A stretch of DNA of 64,000 nt from Nesterenkonia sp. F (GCF_000220985.1 NZ_AFRW01000015.1:20747-84746), one strand, 5' to 3'; shown: positions 37,113-46,198, counted from the first letter of the stretch. The notes: a model not told the origin generated them from the sequence alone. Translations and numbers: made by a program.

Positions 37113-38290
37113 CCGGCGATCACCTCCACACGTGTGCCGGACCCGGAAGCCTCGTCGGCCGGCCCCAGCCGGACCTCGGCCCCCTGGGCGGCGGCGCGCT
37201 CGCGGAGTCCGCGCAGCCCGGTGCCGCCGGCGGCACCGTCGTAGGACGCGACGGGGGCGGGCGCCCCGTCGCCGTGGGGCCGCGGGCAGCCGACGCCGTC
37301 GTCGACGATCTCCATCCGCTCCGGCGTCACGGTGATCCGGCAGCGCTCCGCCTGCGCGTGGCGGACCACATTGGTCACCGCCTCGCGCAGCGCCCAGGCG
37401 AAGAGCCTCCGGCGCTCGGCCTCGTCCTCTTCCGGGCCGCCCGGCTCGGGCGGATCCTCGAGCCGCAGCTCCTCGGCGACGTCGATCTGCGCGGTGATCC
37501 CGGCGGCGGCCAGCGTCCTGCGCGCGGTGGCCAGCTCGCCGGCCAGTTCCGGGGTGCGCAGCCGGCTGACGGTGCTGCGCACCTGATCCAGCGCCTCGCG
37601 GGAGAGCGCGTCGATGGTGTCCAGCTCGGCGCGGGCCCGCTCGGGGTCGGTGTCGATGAGCCGCCGGGCCAGCTGCGTGCGGATGGACAGTCCGGTCAGC
37701 GAGTGGCCGAGCACGTCGTGGACGTCGCGGGCGATGGCGTCGCGCTCGGCGGCCGAACGCAGCCGATCCTCGACCAGCCGCGTGCGCCGCTCGTTGTGCT
37801 CCACGAGCCTGGCGAAGATGATGATCAGCACGCCGAATCCCGGGCCGGCCAGCACCCAGATCTCCTCGGCGACCAGCGCCCAGACGACGCTGGGGACCAG
37901 CCAGAGGGCGACGCCGAGCGGCAGCCCGAGGCGCAGCGGCAGGGTGAAGACCAGCAGGGCGGTGAGGAACGGGGTGTAGGCCGTCGACCAGGAGCCGGCG
38001 CCCGGGGCGGCCAGCACGATCAGTCCGATGAGCACGATCAGTCCGACCAGCAGGATCCTGCGCTCGCGCCGGCCCACCAGATGACTGTCCGGCAGGCGCC
38101 AGAACAGCCACAGGTAGACGATGCTGAACAGCAGCGTCGCCGCCACGGTCAGCGCGGTCCAGACCGGCGCGACCGGCCGCAGGAACGCCGAGCCCACCGG
38201 CAGCGCGAGCACGGCCAGCCAGATGCCGGCATAGGCGACGCCGTGGAACGACCCCGTGCCGTCGTGGCTGGGCTGGCTGTCGGTCCTCAT
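37109..38290 (-). CDS. Sensor histidine kinase, DesK/LiaS type
   Basis: 393 residues: about five to six transmembrane helices (roughly 18-165), then a HisKA_3 dimerisation helix with the phospho-acceptor His in RDAIARDVHDVLGHSLTGLS, and an HATPase domain with N-box ALREAVTNVVRHAQA and G-boxes IVDDGVGC and GTGLRGLRERAAAQGAEV. The lack of an extracytoplasmic sensor domain is typical of intramembrane-sensing kinases. Start chosen at ATG 38290, because TAGCAT ends 7 nt before it; 38299 and 38308 are alternatives. Confidence 0.94.
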   Translation of the reverse strand: MRTDSQPSHDGTGSFHGVAYAGIWLAVLALPVGSAFLRPVAPVWTALTVAATLLFSIVYLWLFWRLPDSHLVGRRERRILLVGLIVLIGLIVLAAPGAGSWSTAYTPFLTALLVFTLPLRLGLPLGVALWLVPSVVWALVAEEIWVLAGPGFGVLIIIFARLVEHNERRTRLVEDRLRSAAERDAIARDVHDVLGHSLTGLSIRTQLARRLIDTDPERARAELDTIDALSREALDQVRSTVSRLRTPELAGELATARRTLAAAGITAQIDVAEELRLEDPPEPGGPEEDEAERRRLFAWALREAVTNVVRHAQAERCRITVTPERMEIVDDGVGCPRPHGDGAPAPVASYDGAAGGTGLRGLRERAAAQGAEVRLGPADEASGSGTRVEVIAG

Positions 38291-38297
38291 GCCGCCC

Positions 38298-38303
38298 ATG
38301 CTA
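38298..38303 (-). promoter_or_regulatory. Possible leaderless -10 (TAGCAT) for the kinase gene
   Basis: TAGCAT on the reverse strand ends 7 nt before the ATG at 38290, suggesting the two-component genes can be transcribed separately from the ABC genes upstream. Confidence 0.45.
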
Positions 38304-38354
38304 CGCATCCCCTCCGTCTGCTCCGCGGTGGACCTTCGCCGCTCATGCCCACGC

Positions 38355-39116
38355 TCACTGCCGACGTGTCCGCCGTCGTTGGGCGAGCAGGCACAGTGCT
38401 CCGAAGATCAGCGTCCAGGCGAGGACGTTGGCCAGCACCATCCACAGCGGATCGGTCCCGCCGGGTCCGGCCATGCCGACCAGCATCCCGTCGGTGAGCG
38501 GGTAGCGAGCCAGCGCGACCAGGCCGTACATCGGGGTGAGTCGACCGATGTCGAGGAGGACGCCGTCCAGCGGCATGAAGCCGTTGCCGAGGAAGCTGAA
38601 GATCACCAGGATCCCGCTGGCGGTGCCGACGGCGGCGTCCGAGCGGAAGGTCAGTCCGATCGCCAGCCCGTAGAGGGCGAAGGGGGCCGCACCGAGGATG
38701 GTCAGCGCCGCGGCGGCCAGCCAGGTGCCCAGCGGCATGTCGGCGATGGTGAGCACCCCGGCGAGGTTGAGCACCACCACCGGCAGCGCGGCCATCGCCA
38801 ACGAGATCACCGTCTTGGCTCCGACGAAGACCCCGGGCGGCATCGCGGTCAGCGACAGCTGCCGACCCCACCCCTGCTGCAGCTCGACGGCGGCGGATCC
38901 GGCCAGCGAGGCGGTCGCCATCGCCGCGCCGTAGCAGGCGATGCCGATCATGATCCAGGCACTGACGTTGCCGTCCTCGACCGGGCGGTCGGACCAGTCC
39001 ATCGAGGCGCCGAAGAACAGGAACAGCGCCGTGGGCAGCACGATCACGAAGAAGGAGTTTCCCGCATTGCGCAGGTTCCTCCAGAAGTCCATGGCGATGT
39101 AGGTGGTCAGTCTCAT
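38355..39116 (-). CDS. ABC-2 type transporter permease
   Basis: 253 residues, six transmembrane helices of the ABC-2 family, with typical GNSFFVIVLPTALFLFFGAS near the start, an amphipathic RQLSLTAMPPGVFVGAK segment, and SFLGNGFMPLDG before the last helices. Forms an exporter with the ATPase encoded upstream; its ATG overlaps the ATPase stop (ATGA). Confidence 0.93.
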   Translation of the reverse strand: MRLTTYIAMDFWRNLRNAGNSFFVIVLPTALFLFFGASMDWSDRPVEDGNVSAWIMIGIACYGAAMATASLAGSAAVELQQGWGRQLSLTAMPPGVFVGAKTVISLAMAALPVVVLNLAGVLTIADMPLGTWLAAAALTILGAAPFALYGLAIGLTFRSDAAVGTASGILVIFSFLGNGFMPLDGVLLDIGRLTPMYGLVALARYPLTDGMLVGMAGPGGTDPLWMVLANVLAWTLIFGALCLLAQRRRTRRQ

Positions 39117-40087
39117 CGGAGCAGCTCCTCGGGATTCTGGGCGGTGGCCTGGTCGGTGGAGCGGCCCGCGGCGTCCCCGTCGTCGCCGGTGAGCATCTGG
39201 AAGGCCTCCTCGAGACTCGCCGGTCGGACGGTGAGGTCGTGGGCGGCGGTGCGGGTGAGCAGATGGACCGCCGCGGCGTCGGGGTCGTCAGTGCGCAGCG
39301 CCAGTCGGCTGCCGCGCTGCTCGACCGCGCGGACGTCGGGCACGGCCTCCTGCAGGACGGCGAGCTCGGCCTCGGTCGGCGACCAGGTCACCTGCAGATG
39401 CGCCGCGCCGGCGCGGGAGCGGACCTCGTCGGTGGCGCCGTCGGCGAGCATCCTCCCGTGGTCGAGCAGCATCGTCCGGCGGGCGAACTGCTCGGCCTCC
39501 TCCAGGTAGTGGGTGGCGAAGAGGACGGTGGCCCCGGCGTCGGCCTGGGCGCGCATCCGGTCCCAGAACTCGTGGCGGGCGGAGACGTCCATGCCGGCGG
39601 TGGGCTCGTCGAGGATCAGCACTTCCGGGCGGGGCAGCAGCGCCAGGGCGAAGCGCAGGCGCTGCTGCTGGCCGCCGGAGCACTTGCCGACCCGGCGAGA
39701 GGCGAAGGGGCGGACGCCGGCGATGTCGATGACCTCGTCGACGTCGGCGGGGTTCCGGTGCAGCGCGGCGATCATCCGCACCGTCTCCACGGCGGTGAGA
39801 TCCGGCAGCAGCCCGCCGGTCTGCAGCAGTGCGGAGATCCGGCCGTCGCGCACGGCGGCGGTCGGCGTGGTGCCCAGCACCTCGACAGAGCCCTGCTCGG
39901 GCGCCGTCAGGCCCAGGAGCACGTCGATCAGTGTGGTCTTGCCGGCGCCGTTGGGCCCCAGCAGGGCGGTTACTTCGCCGCGGGAGACGTCGAGGTCGAC
40001 GCCGTCGACGGCGTGGACTCTGCCGCCGGCCCCGTCGGGATAGGTCACGCGGACGTCGCGGGTGGTGATGACTGAGGTGCGGCTCAT
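39113..40087 (-). CDS. ABC transporter ATP-binding protein
   Basis: 324 residues, DrrA-like exporter ATPase. Walker A GPNGAGKTTLIDVLLG, Q-loop SALLQTGGLL, signature CSGGQQQRLRFALALL (Cys in place of the usual Leu/Tyr at the first position), Walker B VLILDEPTAGMD, and H-loop VLFATHYLEEAEQ. A C-terminal extension (about 220-324) is typical of this drug/lipid exporter class. First gene of the reverse-strand run ATPase-permease-kinase-regulator. Confidence 0.95.
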   Translation of the reverse strand: MSRTSVITTRDVRVTYPDGAGGRVHAVDGVDLDVSRGEVTALLGPNGAGKTTLIDVLLGLTAPEQGSVEVLGTTPTAAVRDGRISALLQTGGLLPDLTAVETVRMIAALHRNPADVDEVIDIAGVRPFASRRVGKCSGGQQQRLRFALALLPRPEVLILDEPTAGMDVSARHEFWDRMRAQADAGATVLFATHYLEEAEQFARRTMLLDHGRMLADGATDEVRSRAGAAHLQVTWSPTEAELAVLQEAVPDVRAVEQRGSRLALRTDDPDAAAVHLLTRTAAHDLTVRPASLEEAFQMLTGDDGDAAGRSTDQATAQNPEELLR

Positions 40088-40226
40088 GCCTTCAGTCTGC
40101 TCCGGGCGTCGGACCGCGCCCAGGGCCGGGAGTCATCGATCAGCCATGACAGATGTCAGGTCCCGCCCGCGCCGTTCGGTCCAGGGCTGGCGGGGCGAGC
40201 ATCACGTCAGTAGTCTCAGGGGCGAC

Positions 40227-40296
40227 GCCGCCGTCGCGCCGCCGTCGCGCCGCCGTCGCGCCGCCGTCGCGCCGCCGTCGCGCCGCCGTCGGCGGG
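40227..40296. repeat. 11-bp tandem repeat, six copies
   Basis: CCGTCGCGCCG repeats with exact 11-bp spacing; the CCGTCG word falls at 40231, 40242, 40253, 40264, 40275 and 40286. It lies between a TAGTCT hexamer (40210-40215, possible -10) and the ribosome-binding site of the SdpI-family gene, so it is probably in the 5' leader of that mRNA. 11 is not a multiple of three and is close to one helical turn. Confidence 0.85.
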
Positions 40297-40308
40297 GAAG
40301 GGAGGAGC

Positions 40309-40719
40309 ATGGAGCCGATCGACCTGCTGCTGCCCGGCGGCCTGCTCCATGCAGGGCTGCTGACCGTGGTGATCTGCTGGGCCGGTCGCACCGGCGAACG
40401 GAACTCGCTCATCGGCATCCGCCTGTGGTCCACCGGCTCCTCGTGCGCGGCTTGGCAGGCCGGCCATCGGGCCGCACTGGGCTGGGCCTGTGCGATGCTC
40501 GGCGTCGCCGCGGCCTCCTTCGCCGTCGGCCTGGTGCTGCTGAACGGTGTCGAGAACCTGGTCGCAGGCGCGTCGATATGGCATGCGGTCCTGACCGTCG
40601 TCGTCTTCTCGGCCTGCGGGGCACTCATGATCCGTCGGGCCGATCAGGCGGCGAAGCAGATGCTGCTCGCCGAGTATGAGGAGACCGGCGAGGTTCCGGG
40701 CGCCGGAGCCGGACCCTGA
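40309..40719 (+). CDS. SdpI-family membrane protein
   Basis: 136 residues with three to four transmembrane helices and the SdpI signature ERNSLIGIRLWSTGSSCAAWQAGHRAA between helices 1 and 2. B. subtilis SdpI is an immunity/signalling membrane protein; most actinobacterial relatives have no assigned role. A strong ribosome-binding site GGGAGGAG lies right before the ATG. An in-frame extension upstream runs through the 11-bp repeats and is not credible as protein. Confidence 0.82.
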   Translation: MEPIDLLLPGGLLHAGLLTVVICWAGRTGERNSLIGIRLWSTGSSCAAWQAGHRAALGWACAMLGVAAASFAVGLVLLNGVENLVAGASIWHAVLTVVVFSACGALMIRRADQAAKQMLLAEYEETGEVPGAGAGP

Positions 40720-40761
40720 ACCTGCTGCTCTCGCGCCGTGAGCGCTCCCGTCGACGCACGA

Positions 40762-40814
40762 ACGCCCCGGGCGACGGGGGAGACATCGTCGATGCCGTCC
40801 CATGCCCGGGGCGT
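40762..40814. terminator. Probable bidirectional terminator
   Basis: An 11-bp perfect inverted repeat (40762-40772 with 40804-40814) with a 31-nt loop lies between the convergent SdpI-family and codA genes. Confidence 0.6.
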
Positions 40815-40863
40815 CCGAGGGGGTCGCCTGTCGACGGTCAGGGACCGTCGGAGGCGGGGAGCC

Positions 40864-42438
40864 TCAGCGCGTGGCCTTGATCAGGTCCGCGCAGCGCTCG
40901 CCGATCATCATCGTGGTGATGTTCGGGTTGACCGTCGTCAGCTCCGGCATCACCGAGGCGTCGGCGACGCGCAGACTACTCACGCCCTTGACCCGCAGCT
41001 CGGGGTCCAACGGGGACATGTCGTCGTCTGCCGCGCCCATCCTCACGGTGCCGGCCGGGTGGTAGACGGTGTTGTGGGTCCGCGAGACGTAGTCGGCGAT
41101 CTGCTCGTCGGTGACCACGTCCTTGCCCGGGTAGAGCTCCTCGCCGGCCCACTCGGCCATCGCCGGCTGCGAGACGATCTCGCGGGCCAGCTTGATGCCC
41201 TCGACGGCCACGCGCATGTCGTGGCCCTCGGCGTCGGTGAAGTACCGCGGGTCCACATGCGGCTTGTCCCGGTAGTCCCGCGACTGCAGCCGCACGGTGC
41301 CGCGCGACTTGGCGTGGGTGATGTTCGGGGTCAGGCAGAAGGTGTTCTCACTGGTGGGGTACCCCTGACGCAGCGTGTGCATGTCGAAGGGCACCGCGCC
41401 GTAGTGCATCATCAGGTCCGGACGGCCCGGCTTGTCGGACTCGCCGTTGCCCTCCTTGGTGTCGGCGAAGATGCCGATCTCCCACCACTGGTAGCCCTCC
41501 TCGATCATCGGCTTCTTCGCATCCCAGCCGATGACCGCCTCGGGGTGGTCCTGCAGGTGCTCGCCGACGCCGCGCGAGTCCACGCGGGAGGCGATGCCGT
41601 GCTCGGCCAGGTGCTCGGCCGGGCCGATGCCGGAGAGCATCAGCAGCTTCGGCGAGTCGATGGCGCCGGCGGAGAGCACGATCTCCCGGTTCGCGGTGAT
41701 CGTGTGGGCCTTGCCGAAGGCGCCGCCGACCGCCGAGAGCCCGACGGCGCGGTCGCCGTCGAAGAGGATCTCCTTCACCCAGGTGTCGGTGAGGATGGAG
41801 AGGTTCTCGCGGTCCAGGATCGGATGCAGGTAGGAGACCGACGACGACGAGCGCGTGCCGTCCTCCTTGCGATTGACCTGGAAGAAGTTCGCGCCCTTGA
41901 CCACGGTCTCGCCGGTGTTGAACTGCACCCGCGGGATGCCGGCCTGCTCGCAGGCGTCCAGCAGCGAGACGCCGCAGGGGTCGTGCGGCGGGATGGTCAT
42001 CAGGTTCACCGGGCCGGTGCGGCCGTGGTGGTCGCCCTCGGCGTCGTTGGTCTCCAGGCGCTGGTAGATCGGGTAGGTGGCTTCGGCGTTCCAGCCCGCC
42101 GCGCCCATCGACTCCCACTCGTCGAGGTCCTCCTTGGGCGCCCAGAAGGCGATGCAGGAGTTGTGCGAGGAGCAGCCGCCGAGGACCTTGGCACGGGCGT
42201 GGCGCATGAAGGAGTTGCCGTTCTCCTGCGGCTCGATGGGGTAGTCCCAGTCGTAGCCGGACTCGAGCAGCTCCATCCAGCGGTTCAGCCGCAGGACGAC
42301 GTCCTTGTCGGCGTCGGTCGGGCCGGCCTCCAGCAGCGCGACGCTGACCTCGGAGTCCTCGCTCAGCCGGGCGGCGACCGCCGCGCCGGCGGAGCCGCCG
42401 CCGACGACGACGTAGTCGAAAGTGGTGTTCTCAGTCAT
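40864..42438 (-). CDS. codA: Choline oxidase (GMC family)
   Basis: Oxidises choline via betaine aldehyde to glycine betaine using O2, releasing H2O2. 524 residues, very like Arthrobacter globiformis choline oxidase. FAD fold VVVGGGSAGAAVAARLSED; GGCSSHNSCIAFW, with His92 (covalent FAD His99 in Arthrobacter) and Ser94 (Ser101); SGYDWDYPIEPQENGNSFM; QWWEIGIF; THNTVYHPAGTVRMG (catalytic His466 equivalent); and VNPNITTMMIGERCADLI (Asn510 equivalent). These choline-oxidase hallmarks argue against the electron-chain-linked dehydrogenase BetA. The ATG at 42438 has AGGAGAGAG upstream. Last gene of the betT-betB-codA operon. Confidence 0.95.
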   Translation of the reverse strand: MTENTTFDYVVVGGGSAGAAVAARLSEDSEVSVALLEAGPTDADKDVVLRLNRWMELLESGYDWDYPIEPQENGNSFMRHARAKVLGGCSSHNSCIAFWAPKEDLDEWESMGAAGWNAEATYPIYQRLETNDAEGDHHGRTGPVNLMTIPPHDPCGVSLLDACEQAGIPRVQFNTGETVVKGANFFQVNRKEDGTRSSSSVSYLHPILDRENLSILTDTWVKEILFDGDRAVGLSAVGGAFGKAHTITANREIVLSAGAIDSPKLLMLSGIGPAEHLAEHGIASRVDSRGVGEHLQDHPEAVIGWDAKKPMIEEGYQWWEIGIFADTKEGNGESDKPGRPDLMMHYGAVPFDMHTLRQGYPTSENTFCLTPNITHAKSRGTVRLQSRDYRDKPHVDPRYFTDAEGHDMRVAVEGIKLAREIVSQPAMAEWAGEELYPGKDVVTDEQIADYVSRTHNTVYHPAGTVRMGAADDDMSPLDPELRVKGVSSLRVADASVMPELTTVNPNITTMMIGERCADLIKATR

Positions 42439-42452
42439 TCTCTCTCCTGTCC

Positions 42453-43934
42453 TCACTTCTCCGGCATCGAGAACCAGCCGCTGACCGCCGGCTCGGTGTT
42501 CTGATAGATGTGCTTGGTCTCGCGGTACTCCTCCAAGCCGCCCAGGCCGAGCTCGCGCCCGATGCCGGACTGCTTGAAGCCGCCCCACTCCGCCTGCGGC
42601 AGGTAGGGGTGGTAGTCGTTGACCCAGATGGTGCCGTGGCGCAGCTTCGACGACACCCGGTGGGCGATGCCCGCATCGGAGGTCCACACCGCGCCGGCCA
42701 GTCCGTAGTGGGTGTCGTTGGCCGTGGCGATGGCCTCCTGTTCGGTGGAGAAGGTCTCCACGGTGATCACCGGGCCGAAGGCCTCCTCGACGACGACGCT
42801 CATCCCGCGGGTGACCTGGTCGAGGACGGTCGGGGCGTAGAAGCAGCCGTCCTTGAGCTCCTCGCCGCCCCAGTGGCCGCCGGTGCGCAGCCGCGCACCC
42901 TCGGCGACGCCCTGCTCGACGTAGCGGGTGACCTTGTCGCGGTGCTCGGCCGAGATCAGCGGGCCGGTCTCGGCGGACTCGTCGAACGGGCCGCCCATGC
43001 GGATGTGCTCCGCGCGGCGGACCAGCTCGTCGACGAACTTCTCCGCGATGGTGTCCTGGACGATCAGCCGGCTGCCGGCGGAGCAGACCAGGCCGGAGTC
43101 CAGGAATCCGGCGTTGAGCGCGTTGTCCACCGCGGCATCGAAGTCGGCGTCGGCGAAGACCACGTTGGGGTTCTTGCCGCCGAGCTCCAGGGCGATCTTC
43201 TTGACGGTCTCCGAGGCGGCCGCGGCGATCTTCCGGCCGGTGACCAGACCGCCGGTGAAGGAGATCAGGTCGACGTCCGGGTGAGAGGACAGCGGGGCAC
43301 CGGCGGTCGCGCCGGCACCGAGCACCAGGTTCGCCACGCCGGCCGGGAGGCCCAGCTTGTCCAGGACGTCCATGATCAGGATCGCGGTGTGCGGGGTCAG
43401 CTCGGCGGGCTTGAGCACCAGCGAGTTGCCGGCGGCCAGCGCCGGGGCGATCTTCCACGCGGCCTGCAGCAGCGGGAAGTTCCACGGGGTGATCATCCCG
43501 CAGACGCCGACAGGCTCGTGGACGACCTTGGAGACGACGGTCGGGTCGCCGGCGTCGACGATGCGGCCGGCGTCGGCGTCGGCCAGCTTCCCGAAGTGGC
43601 GGAAGCAGCCGATGATGTCGTCCATGTCGATCTGAGCCTCGACGAACCGCTTGCCGGTGTCGAGGGCCTCGGCGCGGGCGAACTCGTCCTTGCGCTCGGT
43701 GATGGCGTCGGCGACCTTCATCACCAGCGCGCCGCGCTCGGCGGCCGGGGTGTCGACCCAGACGCGGGATTCGAAGGCCTTCTTGGCCGCGGCGATGGCC
43801 TTCAGCGTGTCGGCCTCGCCGGCCTCGGCGACGACGCCGACCTCGGCGCCGTCGGCCGGGCAGGTGATGGTGCGGGTCTCGCCGGATTCGGCGGGCACCC
43901 ACCGGCCGTCGATGTACAGGGTCTCTGTGGTCAT
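42453..43934 (-). CDS. betB: Betaine-aldehyde dehydrogenase
   Basis: NAD(P)+-dependent ALDH making glycine betaine from betaine aldehyde. 493 residues. Motifs: Rossmann PWNFPLLQAAWKIAPALAAGN, LVLKPAELTP, catalytic Glu250 in ALELGGKN, nucleophile Cys284 in SGLVCSAGSRL, EEAFGPV, and oligomerisation region GGFKQSGIGRELGLGGLEEY. The ATG is set by GAGGAG 6 nt upstream. It lies between betT and codA with gaps of 34 and 14 bp, one operon. Since CodA can do both oxidation steps, BetB probably keeps the toxic aldehyde low. Confidence 0.95.
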   Translation of the reverse strand: MTTETLYIDGRWVPAESGETRTITCPADGAEVGVVAEAGEADTLKAIAAAKKAFESRVWVDTPAAERGALVMKVADAITERKDEFARAEALDTGKRFVEAQIDMDDIIGCFRHFGKLADADAGRIVDAGDPTVVSKVVHEPVGVCGMITPWNFPLLQAAWKIAPALAAGNSLVLKPAELTPHTAILIMDVLDKLGLPAGVANLVLGAGATAGAPLSSHPDVDLISFTGGLVTGRKIAAAASETVKKIALELGGKNPNVVFADADFDAAVDNALNAGFLDSGLVCSAGSRLIVQDTIAEKFVDELVRRAEHIRMGGPFDESAETGPLISAEHRDKVTRYVEQGVAEGARLRTGGHWGGEELKDGCFYAPTVLDQVTRGMSVVVEEAFGPVITVETFSTEQEAIATANDTHYGLAGAVWTSDAGIAHRVSSKLRHGTIWVNDYHPYLPQAEWGGFKQSGIGRELGLGGLEEYRETKHIYQNTEPAVSGWFSMPEK

Positions 43935-43968
43935 GGGGAACTCCTCGTGATCGGTGGTCTCGGGGTGG

Positions 43969-46125
43969 TCACTCGGACGGACGGCTGCGGTCATGGTCCC
44001 AGTCGTCGGGGACGGCCTCGGTGTTCAGCGTCACGAGCTGACCGCCGTCCTGCTGGCTCATGTGCAGCACCGCGAGGTGGCGCTCATAGGAGTCCAGCAC
44101 ATCGGCGATGACCTGCTCCTTGTTGCAGCCGAAGATGTCCCGGCCGGAGGATCCGGTCGTGGAGAAGATCTCCACGCGGAAGAAGTTCTCCTCGGCCGAG
44201 CGGAACCGCATCGCGAAGTGCGGCACCGCGTACTCCACCGGGTAGGCCTGGTACTTGAAGAGCGGGTGGCCGTCGAACTCCACATGGAGGTCGATCTGCG
44301 GCAGGTCCGTGTCCGGGACGGTGCCGCGGGCGCAGTAGACCTGCACGCCCTGCTCCTCGAGCTCTGCGGCGACCTCCTCGATGGCCGGGGCGGCGGTGGT
44401 CTCCATGAACTCCGTGACCTCGTCGGCCGTGGGGTAGTGCATGTCGCGGGCCAGCCGCCGGCGCCACCGGCCGCCGGCCGAGCCGCCGTCCATGATCCGC
44501 TCGGAGAGGGCAGCCGGCAGGGCCGCGCGCATCGAGTCGGCCGAGTACTTCTCCTGGCGCAGGGTGCGCCAGACGCTGGCCATGAGCATGTACAGCACGA
44601 TGGACAGCGGCACACCGATGATCACCGCGGCCATCTGCAGCGAGTAGACGCCGTCGAGGATGAGCATCACCAGTGTCAGCGCGCCGATGATGACGCTCCA
44701 GACGATGCGCAGCCACGGGGGACCGTCGGAGTCGGCGGTCTTGGTGTTCGAGGTGAAGTTGGCCAGCACCAGCGCTCCGGAGTCGGCCGAGGTGACGTAG
44801 AACAGCAGCCCGACCACGACCGAGACGCCGATGACGAAGGTGGCCCCGGGGAACTGGTTGATCAGCTCGTAGAAGCCGGCGCCCTCGGCGTCCTCGGCTG
44901 CGGCGGCGAAGTCGGCGTCGCCGCCCATGATCCGGAAGACGGTGGCGTTGCCGAAGATGGAGATCCACAGCGCGTTGAAGGCGAACGGCACCAGCAGCAC
45001 GCCGATGATGAACTGACGCAGCGTGCGGCCGCGCGAGATGCGGGCCAGGAACAGGCCGACGAACAGCGCCCAGGCCATCCACCAGGTCCAGAAGAAGATG
45101 GTCCACCACTCGAGCCAGCCCTCCTGGGCCCAGGCATCGGAGGTGTTGTAGGCGAAGGTGTCCATCAGCATGCTCGGGGCCTGCACGAAGGAGTCGCCGA
45201 TGTTCTTCACCAGGGCGTTGAGCAGCCGTGCGGTCTCTCCGGAGATCAGCACGTAGAACATCATGATGATGGCCACGACGACGTTCAGCTCGGCCAGTCG
45301 CCGGATGCCCTTGTCGACGCCGGAGACGGTGGAGAAGGTCACCACGACGGCTGCCAGCACGATCAGCGCGGCCTGCACGCCGGTGGTGGCCTCGATCCCG
45401 AACAGGTGATTCAGGCCGTAGGACAGGAACACGACGCCGATGCCGAGGCTGGTCGCGATGCCGAAGATGGTGCCCAGCACGGCGGCGATCTGGACGCTGG
45501 TGCCGGCGGCTCCTTCGGCGCGCTTGCCGATGATCGGGTAGAGCGCCGAGCGGATGCTCAGCGGCAGGTGATGGCGGTAGGCGAAGAGGCCGAAGGCCAT
45601 GCCGGTCAGCGCGTACATCGCCCATCCGGGGAAGCCGTAGTGGAACATCGTCCAGATCGCCGCGTCGCCGGCGGCCTCCATGGACTCGGGGCTCGTGCCG
45701 GGGCCGACGCGGTAGTTGGCGGCCGGACCGATGACCGAGAAGTACATCAGGTCGACGCCGATGCCGGCGGCGAAGAGCATCGAGGCCCAGGTGAACAGAT
45801 TGAACTTCGGCTTCGCGTGGTCCGGGCCGAGTTTGGTGTTGCCCACCCTGGAGAACGCGACGATCAGCACGAAGACCAGGATGATCGCGGCCGTCAGGAT
45901 GAAGTACCAGCCCAGGTTGCCGCTGAGCCAGGTGAAGGCGCTCTCGAGGGTGTTGTAGGCCGCGGTCGGTGCGAGGGCGGCCCACAGGGTGAAGGCGACG
46001 ATGATCGCCGCGGAGATGATGAAGACTGGCCAGTTGACACTGGCCGACTTGGGACTCTCGCGACGTCGACCGCCGCCTGCGGTCTGCGCAGCCGACGGCT
46101 GCGGATGATCCGTGGCGGATGGCAT
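43969..46125 (-). CDS. betT: BCCT-family choline transporter, BetT type
   Basis: 718 residues: hydrophilic N-terminus (about 1-35), twelve transmembrane helices (about 40-535) and a cytoplasmic C-terminal domain of about 170 residues, as in BetT, where it serves osmotic sensing. Seen: SMLFAAGIGVDLMYFSVIGP (cation/substrate loop), GFPGWAMYAL, and the BCCT signature FFWTWWMAWALFVGLFLARISRGRT with its Trp box; the tail contains IDLHVEFDGHPLFKYQAYPVEY split over two strands. It imports choline for the enzymes encoded downstream. The ATG at 46125 has GGAAGGAC upstream. Probable operator at 46199-46223. Confidence 0.95.
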   Translation of the reverse strand: MPSATDHPQPSAAQTAGGGRRRESPKSASVNWPVFIISAAIIVAFTLWAALAPTAAYNTLESAFTWLSGNLGWYFILTAAIILVFVLIVAFSRVGNTKLGPDHAKPKFNLFTWASMLFAAGIGVDLMYFSVIGPAANYRVGPGTSPESMEAAGDAAIWTMFHYGFPGWAMYALTGMAFGLFAYRHHLPLSIRSALYPIIGKRAEGAAGTSVQIAAVLGTIFGIATSLGIGVVFLSYGLNHLFGIEATTGVQAALIVLAAVVVTFSTVSGVDKGIRRLAELNVVVAIIMMFYVLISGETARLLNALVKNIGDSFVQAPSMLMDTFAYNTSDAWAQEGWLEWWTIFFWTWWMAWALFVGLFLARISRGRTLRQFIIGVLLVPFAFNALWISIFGNATVFRIMGGDADFAAAAEDAEGAGFYELINQFPGATFVIGVSVVVGLLFYVTSADSGALVLANFTSNTKTADSDGPPWLRIVWSVIIGALTLVMLILDGVYSLQMAAVIIGVPLSIVLYMLMASVWRTLRQEKYSADSMRAALPAALSERIMDGGSAGGRWRRRLARDMHYPTADEVTEFMETTAAPAIEEVAAELEEQGVQVYCARGTVPDTDLPQIDLHVEFDGHPLFKYQAYPVEYAVPHFAMRFRSAEENFFRVEIFSTTGSSGRDIFGCNKEQVIADVLDSYERHLAVLHMSQQDGGQLVTLNTEAVPDDWDHDRSRPSE

Positions 46126-46198
46126 GTGAAGTTGTCCTTCCTCCGGTGCGATGACCTCATCGGTGCGTGAAGTACTCAGGAGTTCCGTGATCGATGTC

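Noticed and set aside
40227..40296. CRISPR array
   Set aside because: The units are 11 bp and directly adjacent with no spacers, and no cas genes are present; it is a simple tandem repeat.
40864..42438. BetA-type choline dehydrogenase
   Set aside because: The SSHNSC FAD-attachment block, PIEPQENGNSFM, QWWEIGIF and YHPAGTVRMG segments match choline oxidase instead.
40864..43902. A 1012-codon reverse-strand frame covering codA and part of betB
   Set aside because: The N-terminal half is betB in the wrong frame; the real codA begins at ATG 42438 with its own ribosome-binding site.
43954..46170. A 738-codon plus-strand frame opposite betT
   Set aside because: Gly/Asp/His/Arg-rich shadow of the BCCT gene; the reverse-strand protein has all family motifs.
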